A stretch of 64,000 nucleotides of DNA from Ascidia mentula. Lineage: Eukaryota > Chordata > Ascidiacea > Phlebobranchia > Ascidiidae. The notes beneath the pieces were generated by a model, which saw only the letters and a list, made by a program, of their open reading frames with translations, made no database searches and had not been told where the DNA came from. Positions 46,501 through 61,500 of the stretch are shown piece after piece. The stretch is taken from assembly GCA_947561715.1 (NCBI GenBank), contig OX387199.1:4841001-4905000 (forward strand). Reading direction: 5' to 3'. Numbering within the stretch: position 1 is the first letter of the stretch; each line of letters opens with the position of its first letter. The position numbers were made by a program, and so were the translations under genes.

Positions 46501-49500
46501 AATTTGCAAAACTTTGCATTCACTCTACTGCACTGCGGTTGGAGTTCTGCCATGAGCGGTTAGAACCAAGTCACATGTGGATTAACGCAATTTCCGCAAA
46601 CCGCAAATTTGCTTTGATAATTTCGACAGAATCGCAGGATTCACTGTTTAATGTGAATAATCAGTTTATTACGGGACTTGGGTGGGTATACATTTCAAGC
46701 AGGCAAATTGTCTCATCGATAATACAGAATTGAATTGAACAATCATTTTAGTTGCAATTGTTGGAGGCAATTAGACTCGGCGCAGTTCTTGTTTTGTGCT
46801 TGGCCTTTCTGACCCATTCGACCCAACTTTGGGACGCGCAAATGACTTACTTCTAAGCCGAGCCAGACGAAACTTGCTTTAAAACTAATTTTGTCTAACT
46901 GAAACTGATATTGCAGCTTATTGAAATATGCATATGGTGAAATTGCAGTTTAATTTTCTGTATAGTGCGGTCTGCATCTTTTCCAATATAAGGATTTCCA
47001 TAAGCCGCTGTCAATCTAGCTTTAGCCAAATGTTGTCGTTAATGGAATCGGCATCGATCCGGTGGTATAAAAAAACGTCGCTTCGTGGCGTCTTGTGGCC
47101 CAAACATTGGGTTGTTGACGTGAAGGGTTAATTTAACCCCTAATGGGTGAGTGTCGTGAACATTGGACTGTCCATCTAAATCTAAATTTAACGCGTAAAT
47201 AATGTGTGTTGTTTTGCCATGCAAAAAAAACAGTAAAATGTATGATTAAAGTCTACACAATTTAAAATTGGTTGGTAAAGGTGTGGGAATTATATTTAAA
47301 GAAACTATTATTGATCTTGTTGGTTAATACTAACGAAAATAACAAATTCTCAATATCGTTCTGTCAAAAGCTTGCGAGCACAAGCAGGCGCACTCCGAAT
47401 CAAAGTAAAACGGTCGATTATTAACTTGAGCTTCTTGGTGTTATATATATATAGTCGTTGCAACATTACGGTACGTGAATGTACATTTAAGGTGTTGGTT
47501 GTTAAAAGTTTCCAAAAAGACAAACGGCACTCGTCACATGCGCGCTTTGGAAACAAAAATAAATTTTGCAAACCAGATTTCCGGTCAAATCCACTTGAAA
47601 ATCTTGCCGCAAGATATTTTCCCATGCCCACGCAAAACCACATCAACCAATTTCGGTGACAATGTGAGGATTTAAATAGGAGGTTGCCTGGTAATCCCGG
47701 CCAACGCGGACTGATTTAGTTTATAATAGCCCAGCCAACAGAATTTTGAGACGTAGGCCAAGGCAAATTTAGCAGCTTTCGAAAAGACTTGTTATGTAAA
47801 TAAATCTGCTCCATATTTATCCAAAACTAGTTGTTGGCTCTTTAAGCGAAATCCTTTACAATGATTCTGTCGTTTGAAGTGTTTTGGAAGCTGTTTAATC
47901 TCAAATTGGGAGCTTCAAGTTGATGTGAAACAGTTAAATGCTATAACGGGCGATTTCAGACTGAGCAAATACTTTCTCCGTCGATCGTAGCAGAGAGAAG
48001 AAAGGTTATGTTGACATTTGTGAAGATTTATGCCTGGGCACATCTCCAAAAACCACGAAACGCCCTGCATAGCGTTACACAGCTCATTACATGGAACTGT
48101 GACGTTGTACCGAGACTTGTTGTTCACAACGATTCCAGCTCCCCTTCAACACCATACGAATCGTTGTCAATAACGTTTACTACAAAATGAGGGCATGGAG
48201 TTTGAATTAGGGTAATATCAGTTTGTTGGACTTCCAAGTAATTCGCAATAAACAGGTTGAGAAGGAAGTATCACCCTCTCATTGGAACCATTACGTGACG
48301 ACGAGAACGGACGAGTGTTACCGACTATTGATAAGATGTTTTTCCTCGTAACTTGACGAGTTACGGAAAATATCTCCACAGCTTTACCGCTCACGGATTT
48401 TCAATTTTAAATATTCAGATTATATTTTCTGTCATGAATGTTTCAAAAGGTTATATTTGAATAGTATTTGTATGTAGAAAATTGTACTTTTCTTTGGCCC
48501 AACGACATTGGGTCAATTTTTTGAAGTGAAAACCGTGATTTTTCCGGAAAACGATAAGCGGTCATCTGTGCAATATGGGACACAATTTTCGCCGCCTACG
48601 GATCCAGAAATCAGCCTTTACAAGTTTTCATTCATGTTAAACAGGAGATTCGTTGACCTTTTGATGAAAACCATCCATCTCAATCGTAATTAAACGCATA
48701 ATTACAAAGTATGCAATTCCGCTTTGGGTCGCTGGTCACGTGCGTGGGCAACCTCCACACAAGTTATTAAATTACTTAAAATTGGTGTCGATGACGTTTA
48801 AATAATTCGCGCTTTTTGTTGCGGTTGCGAAACATTAAGAAGGATTTTTGTCTCAATGTGTTTGTGTTTTAAATACGGCTTTTGAATTAATTTTAAACTA
48901 AGAAAACGAATGTTAAAAACGTGTTCAATTCAACAGGCGTGGTCACTATTAAAGGTCGAAAAATTATGGACTTGACGACACTTTTGGTTGAAGTAAAGTG
49001 CGCTATTTTGCGGGCTTTTAATTTCTCAAAGGCTGTGGTATAACAAGAGTAAAACTGGGGGAAGAAATACCTTGGCAAATTTGATAAGAAACTGGAAAAC
49101 GATTTTGAAGCACCGAGAATCTCGTATTTTCTTCCGCTATATGTTGCACTACAGCTTGCATATGAGCGAACAGCCTTGTCATAAGTCTTATATCATCAAG
49201 ATGCAACTTTCAATAATACTATTTTGCACTCATGCGAGGCACTTGTAATTACATTGCTCCATACTTCCTGTATATCAATCACCGCAAATATCTCCTTATC
49301 TACTGGAAATCCTGCCTCAAATCCCCACAGTGTTGTCACTCCACGTCAAAGTCAAACTCACGCTTCGGGGTCATATACCCTGTTCCCCTATTCCCAAATT
49401 ATGAGCATTTGTAGAATTGCTGTGCAGTGAAGCGGAATGCGGGGCATGGTGAGTTGTCACTTATGTAAAACCACTCGTTCGTATGCAGCGGTTGCGGTTG

Positions 49501-52500
49501 TTCATGAACACAAGGCGAAGATACAAATCCTCCAGACCCTCAGGGGGCAAATGCCACTGTTAAGGATCTTATATATACATTTAGTATATGCGTGATTCTT
49601 AATATAAGCGACCTTCTCTTGCAACCTCGATAAGGTATGGCCGTCGTAAATCTTGGTTGAACACAATCTACGTTTAATTTTGCGCAGCTATATGTGAAAA
49701 ATACATTATACCTGGCAGCAGCATCATCGCAACGTATGTGTGATGTTTACCTATATATGCGGCAGTTGAAATTGTTGTTTCGTTGCAGACTCGGCTGTAT
49801 CTGCTGTGGTTGGTGCGACATCATCAGACAAATCCATCATCGTTTCCAACATTCTGAGTGTGTTCGACATCACCCAAGTTAGTTACGCCTCAACCAGTCG
49901 AACTCTCAGCAACAAGGATATATTCAAGTAAGTCAGATGCATAAGTTATGTATTATATCTTGTTACTATGCATATGTCCGTCTCTGGTCTATACCTATAA
50001 TGCTTGCTGGTGCACTGCTTTTGTAAGAGACCGACTAGTAAACGACTTTATTAACACGAGCTTTCGCGAGCTTGACCTGATTTCACCAGATGAAGCGACA
50101 TTTCTGTGGGAAAAAGTTTTCTAAAATTGAAGTTGCTTTTCACTCTCACGATATGTTTGTACCCCTTGGAATTTTACTTCCACCGGTTTGTTTTTCTCAC
50201 GTTTTCATGTTACGTCCTTTAGAAAATGCCACATGCAACTTTGCACCTTTAACGCACCAGTCCTGAGATTGTGACGCAACAAGAAGCCGCTATCTCGCCA
50301 CAATCGATATATATCGTGCGTAGTTTGCCCCCGATGCGATATTTTTCCACGGCAAACACAAGTTCCGTGTGAAAAAAATGTAACTCTCACTGCCTGGATG
50401 TAAAACATTGGATGGACGATTAAGATTTCAAACTTTAAAGCAAAAACCAAATTCTATTTGCGTTTCTATGAACTATGTTCTTGTATCTGAACTTGCCTGA
50501 TAAAATACGCAGAATGTTAAGATAAATTCTTTGTAACTTTTTTATTTTTTTTGTATATTTAAATTCCACTGTGAAAAGGCTATATGGGGACAGCTATGGT
50601 AGCATTACCATTATTGTTATTACACACCCGTTGACATTGTGCGTGCTTTCAACGGTTCTTAGAACCAGTGACAATTGAGTGCAAAACGAACGAAATAATC
50701 GTCGTGTTTTCCTTGCAAGAAACACATGCGGTTTCCAATAAAACCTCAGCCTGTCAGCCATCCGCGGTGGTAACGTACAGGGATATACGAGTGTGTCGAT
50801 TTATTTGAGGCTCGCGGGTTAGGGATGGGGTTTAGGTTAGGCGTGTCCTCTTGATTGACAAGGTATGGTTTTATTCTGCCATAAATACAACATAATCCGC
50901 ATTGTTTTCCTTCCCTAGCTAAAAACACAACCCAGCGTTGCTAACCCATGTGACACGTGACGATTTTGGCGCCAAACAGTAGTAACCTGGTTGATTTTTA
51001 TAGTGCTGCATAATCTACACATTTCGTGTTCATTTGCAATAGGAGTGAGCAACTTTTTGCCTACCAACGCCAAATTTTTACACTGTTGTTTCAGATGCAT
51101 CACAACTTCTATTTTTTTAAATATGGTTAACTTTAGATGAGAAATGTTGTCAGGAAAGTGACCTAAATATCCAAAACACTTTTTCTGGAAAACATTTAGG
51201 ACTTTTATATTTGTTTTACGAGCAACCGAACTTTACTTTTGTTATCTCTTGGAAAGGCAACGCCGGCCTCCCCTGCTGAAATGTTAAATAAATTCGCCCT
51301 TCTGAGCTGGCCCTTGGCGATCACGCAGCCACCGTATTGCCAGCAAAGCTAATGCATTTTTTGTCACAATTAGTTCGTTTTTCCGTACGATCCCCAACGA
51401 TGATGAGCAAGCGTTGGCGATGGTAAAACTGATGGTACATCATGGGTGGACTTGGATTGGGGCAGTTGGTGCCGATGACGGGTATGGAAGATCCGGGATA
51501 TCAAAGCTAAGAGATGAAGCCGCCAATGTCGGTATATGCGTGGAGTACACATCCTATATATCAAAGGTAAATTACGTTGACAACGATTGTGAAAAACAGA
51601 AATCTGTGTGCATTCTTATCACAATGCAAAAGTCTTTCTTTTTCTTTGAAAATTGCCAACTATGAACCGTTGAAAAAAATCATTTAAAAAACAAGTTTTT
51701 AATCCATAGCAGACCCCCCAACCTCCCCATCCCGATGTGTCTTGATTTGTTCACACGCTAAACACCACATCGTGAATAATTTAAATGCTTACCGCCACAT
51801 TATACACAGTGGGCGTCTCGTAGCCACGACTACGACAATAGTGTCGGTTTGTAGCCCCGGGTTTGCGGTGAGCTCTTGTTTGCCTCAAGAATGCGGTTAG
51901 CTCGGATTTATTCAGATGCGAGCGCCTTGCAGGTCAGGGCTATTTACATTCAAGTTATTCTTCACAAATACAAAAAATACTAACAATTTGTGCGGTGCGG
52001 GGACCTTTTTATTTAAAGATCACATGAACTCATGCGGCATTCAGCCTTTATGATAGAAATCTCTTAGTTTTGAGGCAATGGTTTTCGTAGGCCATACTAT
52101 TTCTATTTATGACCCCAGATTGACATGAGCCCTGGAGCGCCTCACCAGCTGTCTCGTAGGGCCTGTTGCAGGGTCAGCATACGTTATTAGAACGACTTAG
52201 GTTGTTGCAATATAATAACCGGTCTGTTATTTGAGGTTTTGTTATATTTGTGACTTTTTTCTATTTTTTTCTCTTGTTGTTTCTTGTTTTTTATACCAAG
52301 TTTAATACTGTATGATAACCTAAATGCAAATATCGCCATTGCTTCCCACCGTTCCGAAAAATGATACTGGTTTTGTATTATTTAAAAATTAAAACTATTA
52401 TTATCAAAATTTTTTCAGTCGATGACGCCGGAAAAACTCCGGAAGGTGGCAGCAGAGGTTCGGGATTACAATGCCACTGTGTTCGTTTTGTTCATGAGCG

Positions 52501-55500
52501 CAACCGAGCTTGTTCCCTTCGCCAAAGAACTGTATCAGCTCAACGTAACCGATAAAGTGTGGATTTTCAGTGAAGCGATCGCGACTTCCAACACAATACA
52601 ACAGACAGAAGGAGCTGGTGAGTTCTATTTAATTCATTACTGCCATCAGGTATTTTTTAATCCATTGCATCCCAATAAAGGCCGCTGCATTGCAACCGAA
52701 ACGTTGATACTTCTGAGTATTCTGTTTTAATATCGGTTATTCAAAGGCGGGGTACTTGTTTATAATTTGAAACAGGTTTTAAAAAAGTCAAATCGTTTTT
52801 ACTTTGAATGCAAAGTTACCGCACGCCAACGAACAATAAACATAAAACATAAAACGGTGAACCAAGCGTCATTGAGTCAGGCGCCCAGGTAAAGGTGATT
52901 TCCTTACGGAGAAAATGGCATGTCAAATTTGCGCTTGTGACTGGGGGTTGCTTAGTCAATAGCGCCCGACGTTCACACAAACGTCAATCTGCAGCCAAAA
53001 TGTCGCTGTGTCTTGACTGGCTTAATTATGTTGGTTAAGGTCAAGTTACACGTGGCATCTGGCGCTCCCCGACCAACCGCACTTGGGTAATAAAGCTTGT
53101 GCCTCTGCAGGGTCAAAAACGTTACTGTCATTAAGTACTGAATGACAGCAACGTTTCAAAGTCAGGGTTATTCCTAATGTTATTTTCTTTAAATAACTTC
53201 TCATAATATTTAACACACGATCTGTTGATGGACATAAAACGTATATTGCGCTACATGAAACGAATCAAACTTTCCAAGTTTCAACTTATGGTTTCCAAAA
53301 AATTATATTATTTTACAGAGGCAAACATACGCTCCGTAGACAGAAACAAGCTGTGTTTGATAAAAATAAAAGTCCACTCGCAACGTGTTAATTTAATTTT
53401 CAAACTTTAAAATACAAAGGTGATATTCTTTCTCTGCAGAGGAAGTTTTTAAGGGAACGCTGGGCATCGCAACGCGGGGCGGAACGATGCCAGGTTTTCG
53501 CGAATTCCTCGAGGGGGTTTCCCCGCAAACGCAACCGGGCAGTCCTTTTCTGAAGGAGTTTTGGGAGCGCTCGTTTCAGTGCCGTTGCCCCCCAGAGGTC
53601 TGTCCAACGCCGGGAGAACACGATGACTGGCATGACCACACAGGTTTGTTGACGCGTTTTGAAAACTTGTGTATTTTTGTAATGCGAAGGTTTTTGGGTG
53701 CGGGAGAATGATTATTATAGCTCTTTTGCGCATATAATCAATAAGTCCGACTTCTAGCTCTGGCCTTTATTTTCAGAATTGCCCACTTCGAGTATTTTGC
53801 ACCTATTTGAATTAAAATTTACGAATTAATAATCTGACGATGGAAAGACGCATTCCTGCAAATACTGTAACGATTGGAACTTCTTATACTTTAAACAAAA
53901 GCAGCAAAAAAAATTATATATCCGGAGGCTAAAATCAATAAACTTACTTACCCAAGACAAAAAGTGACTGATTTTAGCCTACAGAAATAATGTTTATGTG
54001 CTGCTTACGTACAATGGTTGCAGCATTTGAGTTCAAAACCATACTCCCTCTACTTGTTTGCTTGTATTCAGACAATTGAGCAACATACGATCAGACTAAA
54101 TAAAATAAGATCACATACACTGACGCTGGTCGTTTCGTTGCTCTTTTTTGAGTTCCCGGAGTTTACTGATACGCAAAAAGACACCGACCTGTACAGGCTG
54201 ATTTCTGTTGTCATTTACCTCTTGTATTCCAACATGTTAAAAACCGACACTTTTTTGTTCGCAACAGACTTCCAGAACTTGTGCATTGGGAACGAAAGTC
54301 TGGAGGTTGATGGCGTCGGCAAAGCCTTTCTCGGCTGGACTGGCACCGATCTGGGAAAAACGTACAACGTTTACCTCGCGGTGTACGTCATCGCACAAGC
54401 ATTGGATGAAATAAGAAAATGTGTGGATGGCAATGGTTTGCTTAAGGTTGGTGAAGACATTTCATTCAGTTGGTAATCTGTATTTCGAGGGTGTGAAAAT
54501 CAGGCCACTAAATATGTGCCTACTACCGCGAGCCGCATTATGAGCGATATTTTCGTTGACCAAGATCACATTCTTATACTATTTTTGGCATATGTAGCAG
54601 CTAACATAAAAGTTGTAGTATTTAAAGATGGATTTAGGTATATTTATTTTTTGCTTGTTTGAAAAAATAAGGTTTGCATTTTACCACGGAGCTATATTTT
54701 AATTCGCAAATGAAAATCATTCTGTTGTAAAGCTTTATTTTCGGAAACCCACATTGTATAAATAAAAGTAACCGCTCCACCTATATATAAATCATGCTTA
54801 ACCTTTCCTTCTGTCGGCTTAAAACCTTTAAAAAGAAAATTGACATTTAGGCGAGGTATAAGAGACCAAATACCCTTGGGCGAGTAATGTTAAATATATC
54901 CGCCATGCTTACGGTTATTTAATGTTAAAAAAAACTGAATACTTGGAAACCGTTTTATATTTGATCTTCCAAAACAGTATTTTGAAAGCATTGCTGGTTT
55001 GGATGAAATGGGCGTTTTTAAAAAATAGCCATGTCACCATAAAAAGTTACACTGCTTTGCTGTAAAATTGACATACGAGTCCGACAACGTTTGTTATTTT
55101 AATATTGCAAAAAATAGTTATTATAATCTGTAACCTTTTGCTTTATTCTAGGACAACAAATGTTCTCATCTATCTACTTTGGAGCCGTGGCAACTTCTAG
55201 CTTACATGAAAAAAGTTGAGTTTTATCCACCGGGACAAAACCTACAGGTATGGTTGTGTGCCAACGGAAAACAATTCCACCTGGATTGTCTTGAAATGTT
55301 GTCAGATAAAATTAACAAAAGTCTTAAAACTGCTGCGTTTTTTACAATAGTTAAATTTTGCCATAGCAATAGTTTTTTTTTGCAAATTAAGAAGTGAAGG
55401 CATTCTTTTGATGGGTCAACGATTTTCCAAAATGTTTCAGCAATCAACCCTTATAAACATTTTTCTTTTAAGTGCAATGAAACAAACAACTTTGTTTTAA

Positions 55501-58500
55501 CGAAATTCTTTCGCTTTTATGCCTTAGGAAACGCCGCCTGTTGCTGTAAGTATCTGGTATGTCTGTGCCTAGTTTTGTAATTTGGGTTGCTACGGTAACA
55601 AATCGCATGGCACGGCCCACTCATCCTTTATGTACATTTTCTTTTCTCTCATCCGATATTTCGGGCTGCAAATTTTATTTTCAAATCGAATTTTTCTGGA
55701 ATTGTGCGGTTTACAGCGCGTTATAAGGGTTCATTTTCGGGGTTATTTCCGGCTATTGTTGGTGGTGCTGGTGTATGCAAATAATTTCCCCCCTGCAAAA
55801 CGAGGCTTGGTAATTTGGCATTGTGCTTTATTTGCTGTGCGACGAGATTGCGTTGTTGACTGGTTTTTAACTTTGTTTTACTATTTTGTTCAAATTTATG
55901 GTGAAAGCTCGCCTGCCTTATGGCTACATGACGTAAATGCAAAGATTTTTCCGCCCGGCGAAGAGCTTTGGTAATGATCGGTTCACTCTATTTAAACAAC
56001 AAAATTCAGAAGCAAATGAGCCATAATGATCAGTGATTTCGACCTGTCACGTCTCATCAGCAGAGCCGGTAACTTCCGCTTAACTAACCAAAGACTTTTC
56101 CACTCTGTGGTACTTTGCAGTCCATGTCGATCCGTTGGGTACAAATGCTTTGTATCTATAATCTATGCTTGTTGTGCAGCTCACCAAACAACAATCATTT
56201 CTGCGAGGTTCCTTTTTTTCGTTTGTAACAAAAGTGTTTTTTGTTCGTGATTTAACTGGCCTCTTCATTTCGGCCAGCAAAAACGATTAGAGGATATTTT
56301 AATATTTTTATCATATAACGATAAAATTATTTTCAATCCTTAATCCTTCGCACACCTTGTAGCACTTCCATGTCTTGTAGATACTTTGCTTACAGATCTA
56401 CGATTCCAGTTTTAGAGATATAGAATGTTGTTAATCTCGTAGTAGAAAAATTACCTAGTTCCGCTAGTGTTGGTAAAAAAACTATAGAAAGCATGCAAAG
56501 TAAAAGTAATAAAGTAACATAAACTGGGGATTAATGTAAAATCCTGGCGGGCAAATTTTTAAATACTAATCAACTGGGTCTGTTATACTACATGCTTCTA
56601 GTACGCTTTAAAAAGATGGCCAAATTTTCTAATCATGCATGCGGTAGATTTTTTTCGACCGTATGTTTGTAACTTCGTCTTTGCTTTGAAAGTCTTCAGT
56701 ACCGTTTAAACGAAAGCAAGCGTTTTGGTTTTGACTAACGTCCACTTTCACAAACTCATTGCATTTCGTGTTTCTGGCTCGCTCGCATTCTTCAAATAAC
56801 AAAACGACATTTTTTTTAAAATTTTTTGTGCTGATACGTCGCGAATGAATTTGTTTCTTACAATCTCACAATTTTGAAATTCTACATTTTGGTAAGCAAT
56901 GGATTACGGAAACATTGCAAGAAATGTGCGACAAAATCATGTGTTACCTCTTGGGTCATTTTTGTTGATAATTGCTCAAAGTGTGCAAGCAACTTTGAAC
57001 AAAGGACTGAATTGAGCACAAGAATGCCAAAAAGGCGCCATAAACATCTTCAGCTGCCGCTTTTTCCCGAATTTAAATTTTTTATGTTGTAACATGGAGT
57101 TTGTGATTCAACGTCTCTGACCCATCCTGATTCTCGCCCCAACCACGGGTTGTTTTCTTTCAGTTTAAGTTCGACCAGAACGGGGACCCAAACGCATCCT
57201 ACAAACTAGTAAGCTGGCGGCCGGCGCAAAAACCAACAGACGGGTTGGATCCGCACGAGAATCACACACACGAGTCGGCCAAGTTCGATCTCGTGACAGT
57301 GGGCAATTATTCGATCACAACCCAACCCAATTGGTCGATCGACGACAGCTCCATCTACTGGGCGGATGGAAGACATAAGGTTCGTGGCTTCGTTTTTATT
57401 GTTTCAGAGCAAAAATAATTGTTAAAAATCCATTCACGGGTTACAGTGTGGTTCTTATAAACATCTGAGTAAACATGCTCAGAACAGTGACAAGCAAATA
57501 CACACTTTCATTACACGCCGCTTGCTTACCGATACGTGAGAGCACCCGCGTGCCCAATTTCGCATTTAATGTAATAGCAACACATTTATTTCCAAAAGAA
57601 CGTGCTGTTTCTATTACTCTATATAACTGTGTTCTACCAACACAGACGATTTTCTGGTATTGGTGCTCAATACACGTGCCTTGTGTATGATCTGGCCACT
57701 AAAATTCTTTGTAATCAATCCTACTCACTGCCCAGACCCAAAATAAACACTCAGCTTAACATTCATGCCCCCGTTTTCGCAAATGTCCATTTATTGGTAC
57801 AGCAATCCATTTTTTTCAAAGGAACGCCACGATTGAGCTTAAATTGTGCTAAAGTGCAGAAACGCATGGGCCTTGCCTATATAATCTGCGACGTGGTCGT
57901 GACGGTTCACTGTCCAGACCAAAATAAGCACCCAGCTTTTCAAAACCACAATCTGGTTTCAAATTGCGCAGGTTCCTCTCTCCGTGTGCAGCCTCCCGTG
58001 CAAGCCAGGGTTCTACATGTCCCAGTTACCGAGTATTTGTTGCTTTCGTTGCATGGAGTGTCCCCTGGGCAGCTTCTCCGTCAACGGAAGTGGGAGGAAT
58101 TGTCAGGAATGTGGGAAATATGAAAGGTCCAACGAAAACCGAACGGGTAAAATTTTTCCAAAGCAGGGAAATTCGTATGGATTGGACTTTTTCTGTTTAT
58201 TGACTTCTACGCGTATATTTTGGTTGCCGATAGCCCTGATGAGATAACGTTGTCAACGCCATTTTTCGTATATTTTAGTAGGAAATCTTCACCTTAGGAA
58301 CAATCATGGGAGTCTTGCGTTACCCATTCACAGAATTTTTGCTAAAGATGTTGAGTAACAACTTAACTGTTGGGCTGTTAAAATATACGATAAAACGTTT
58401 CTTTGTTTCGAATCTTGTCATAACGTTCTGTACCTTTAGGTTGTCTGCCCAAGATAGAAGAGTATGTGCGATGGGACGACGCCTTTGGCATCTCCTTCTG

Positions 58501-61500
58501 CTGTGCTTCTTTCCTCGGAATTGCAATCACATTTGCCACTTGTGGTCAGTCCAATATGATACGTTTCAAGTGGACTCGTGCGGATTCGAACCCACGACCT
58601 TCGGGTTTAATTTTGAACTACCAGTAGTTTCCGTTTTAAATTGGCGTTTTTTTTTCTTAAATAAACCTCCGCTTTCGTGATGTAACTCTTGTGGACAACA
58701 ATAACGTCGTTCACCCACTCAACATTTTTTTTTATTTTTGTTGCTATGGAAACAGTGGCATTCATCGTGAAACGTGAGACTCCTCTCGTGAAAGCCACGA
58801 ACCGTGAGCTCAGCTTCTTCCTCTTCATCTCCGTCATCTTTTGTTTCGTCACTCCATTGTTCTACGTCAGTCAACCGGAGGATTGGAGTTGTAGGGGAAG
58901 AAATGTAAGAGTTTTTGTAACACAAAAATTGCATCTGTTTTTGTTAAATTTTTTCGCTATTTTAGTCACTAGTTTATTGTTTCACAAATAATAACGTTAA
59001 TGCTTTATGTACTTTGTTTTCACTTTACAGAACCAAAAAAAAGCATGTCAAAAAATGTCGTATATTGATTAGCCTATGGATTTTATATTACAATCTATTA
59101 AACAATTACTAGTGGTTTTCTAGGACATTATTCACCAATTTAATATTGGTTTTCTAACAAAATTACTGAAGTTATACTGTGTACACAAATTTTCCAATTA
59201 GACAACTATCTTAAATTAGAAACTTGAAGTATGCTGCAGAGTGAACGTATACCACTTGGCTTATTGCATATTTCTTTTCCACAGCTCCTTTTCAGTCTTA
59301 GCTTCACTTTCTGCATCTCCGCCATTCTGGTTAAAACACTTCGGGTTCTGACAGCTTTTAACGCCAAAGTACCGGTCATGTACAGAAAGGTGGGCGGCAT
59401 AATTACGTACAATTGTTTTGGCATCTCTTTGTGTTTGTCCATTTTATTATAACACGCACCAATGCAGTCATTTTCTGTTTCTTTGTTCTGCCTCTATCCA
59501 GTTAAAACGCCATGACGTTGTGTTTTGTGAACAACACAAAGCACTAAAATCAACAATAAGATTAACATTTTATGACGTATTACAGTATTTTGAAACAATA
59601 ATATTAATTTGAGCAAATTTTCTTTTGGAAATATGGTTAAACTTTGCCTGTTTTGTAGAGAGCCAAGTGGTTGGGAGAACACCTCCAAGTAATCGTCGTC
59701 ATGGGAATTAGCCTCGTACAAGTCATTCTCTGCGTCACGTGGTTGCTCGTGGAGCCACCAAGTGTCGAAAGAATTCTTAATCCGGTGCGTTAAGAATTCT
59801 TTTTTTCGGTCAAAACTTTTAGGGACTAAAAATGTCTGAGGCATTTCCTTTACCAGTTTGTATGCTTGTAAAGCAACTTTCGTCTTAGAGTAAAATAGCA
59901 ACCACACCGGTAGCTTGAATTTTTAACATACAGCTCTGACTTATCTGGAAAAAGGTGGCTTTGAAGCTTAGTTCACCTGCTTTGGCTGGGATGCCCGTAA
60001 ACCATTGATTAATGTATGTTATCTGAGATCGCAGTAAAAAAAATATATAACATTTACGCAAGTAAAAGACCTTCGCAGAGAGGCAGTACTGCCTAGAGTC
60101 CCAGACATTGTTTTCTGCGTTTGAAAATATCTTTTAACGAATACTGTGTAATGTTTATACATCATTGTTGAAAAAATATATAACATTTTGCGCAGGCAAC
60201 CCCAGAGAAAATGGTGATAGCTTGCACTATGGGCAGCATCCCAATAGTGGGCTGTGTGTACGGCTACCTCTGTGTACTGGCACTGATTGCCTTCGTACTG
60301 GCGTTCCGTGCAAGAAAGTTACCGGAAAATTTCAACGAAGCGAAATTCGTCACTTTTGCAATGCTCATATTCTTCATTGTCTGGCTGTCTTTCATCCCTG
60401 CCTACCTTACTACCACAGGTTTGTTTCAAAATAAACGTTATTGTGACGTCACAATACCAACAATACCTTTATTTATTTCTTATTGTTATCTTTTTATTGA
60501 AATGGCCAACAGCGTCAAAGACGAAGTCGTTTATTTTAGCTTTTAATCGTGCATTAAAAACACAACCTGCTTGTCGCTATTGCAGTTACAAAATGACCGT
60601 TGACATACACGTGCATTCACCACGACTGTGGTACAAAAACAATAATGGGAAAGTTTATTGACCGTATTATGACGTAACAAAACACCAACAAAGGCTTTTG
60701 TCATTGTGACAAAGCAATAACTGTATTCTGGAATAAATTGAAAAAAGTTGTCATAAATAGAATGTTAGTTTAACGGAAATTTTGTGACTTTTCCTGCAGG
60801 ATCGATGTCAACTGCTGTGTACTGCATTGCAATCCTGGCATCGACGTACGGACTTCTCGGATGTATTTTCTTTCCAAAACTTTACGTGATGTTTGTCACT
60901 CCAAACAGAAACACAATACAGGTAAAAGTCCTTTTCTGAGAAGGTTTGCTTAAAAAACTGATCATAAGATAAAATGCTAATCACAATAACATTTCTAGAG
61001 CTCCAAAAGGAGTAAAAGACGTTCACACCAGTAATGTTATATTGATTTGCAAAGACAGATCAGTCGGTTACCGACCTGCTAAGGCTGATTCCTACAGTCA
61101 AATTTCTGACGTTTTTCTATTATATGCAATACAAATACGTTGACATTCCGTTACTTTGCCTTTTTTTTAATTTAATGCTCGGTACATTTTGTTTACAAAT
61201 TTTGCAACAAAGACCAACAAAACCAATTTTGCAACAAAACCAAAAAAAATTTGTTAGCAAAGTTAATTTATCATATTGTGTAGTAAGATCTATAAGCAAT
61301 GCTGCACTTGCTTCGCCATTTCTACAAAAATATAACATGCACCTTTTCGAAGGACATTTCCGTTCGATTACTTGCTTAGATTAATTCTCTAAATTTGAAA
61401 TATTCGTGATTATCACAGGAAGTTCGTCAGACGACCGCGAATCACGCCATGAAATCAACTCGCTCTGTGCTGTGTAACGTTAACGCCACCACCACTACGG

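Noticed and set aside
58568..58605. Functional tRNA gene on the minus strand
   Set aside because: Only the T arm is present; no D arm, anticodon arm or pairing acceptor stem.
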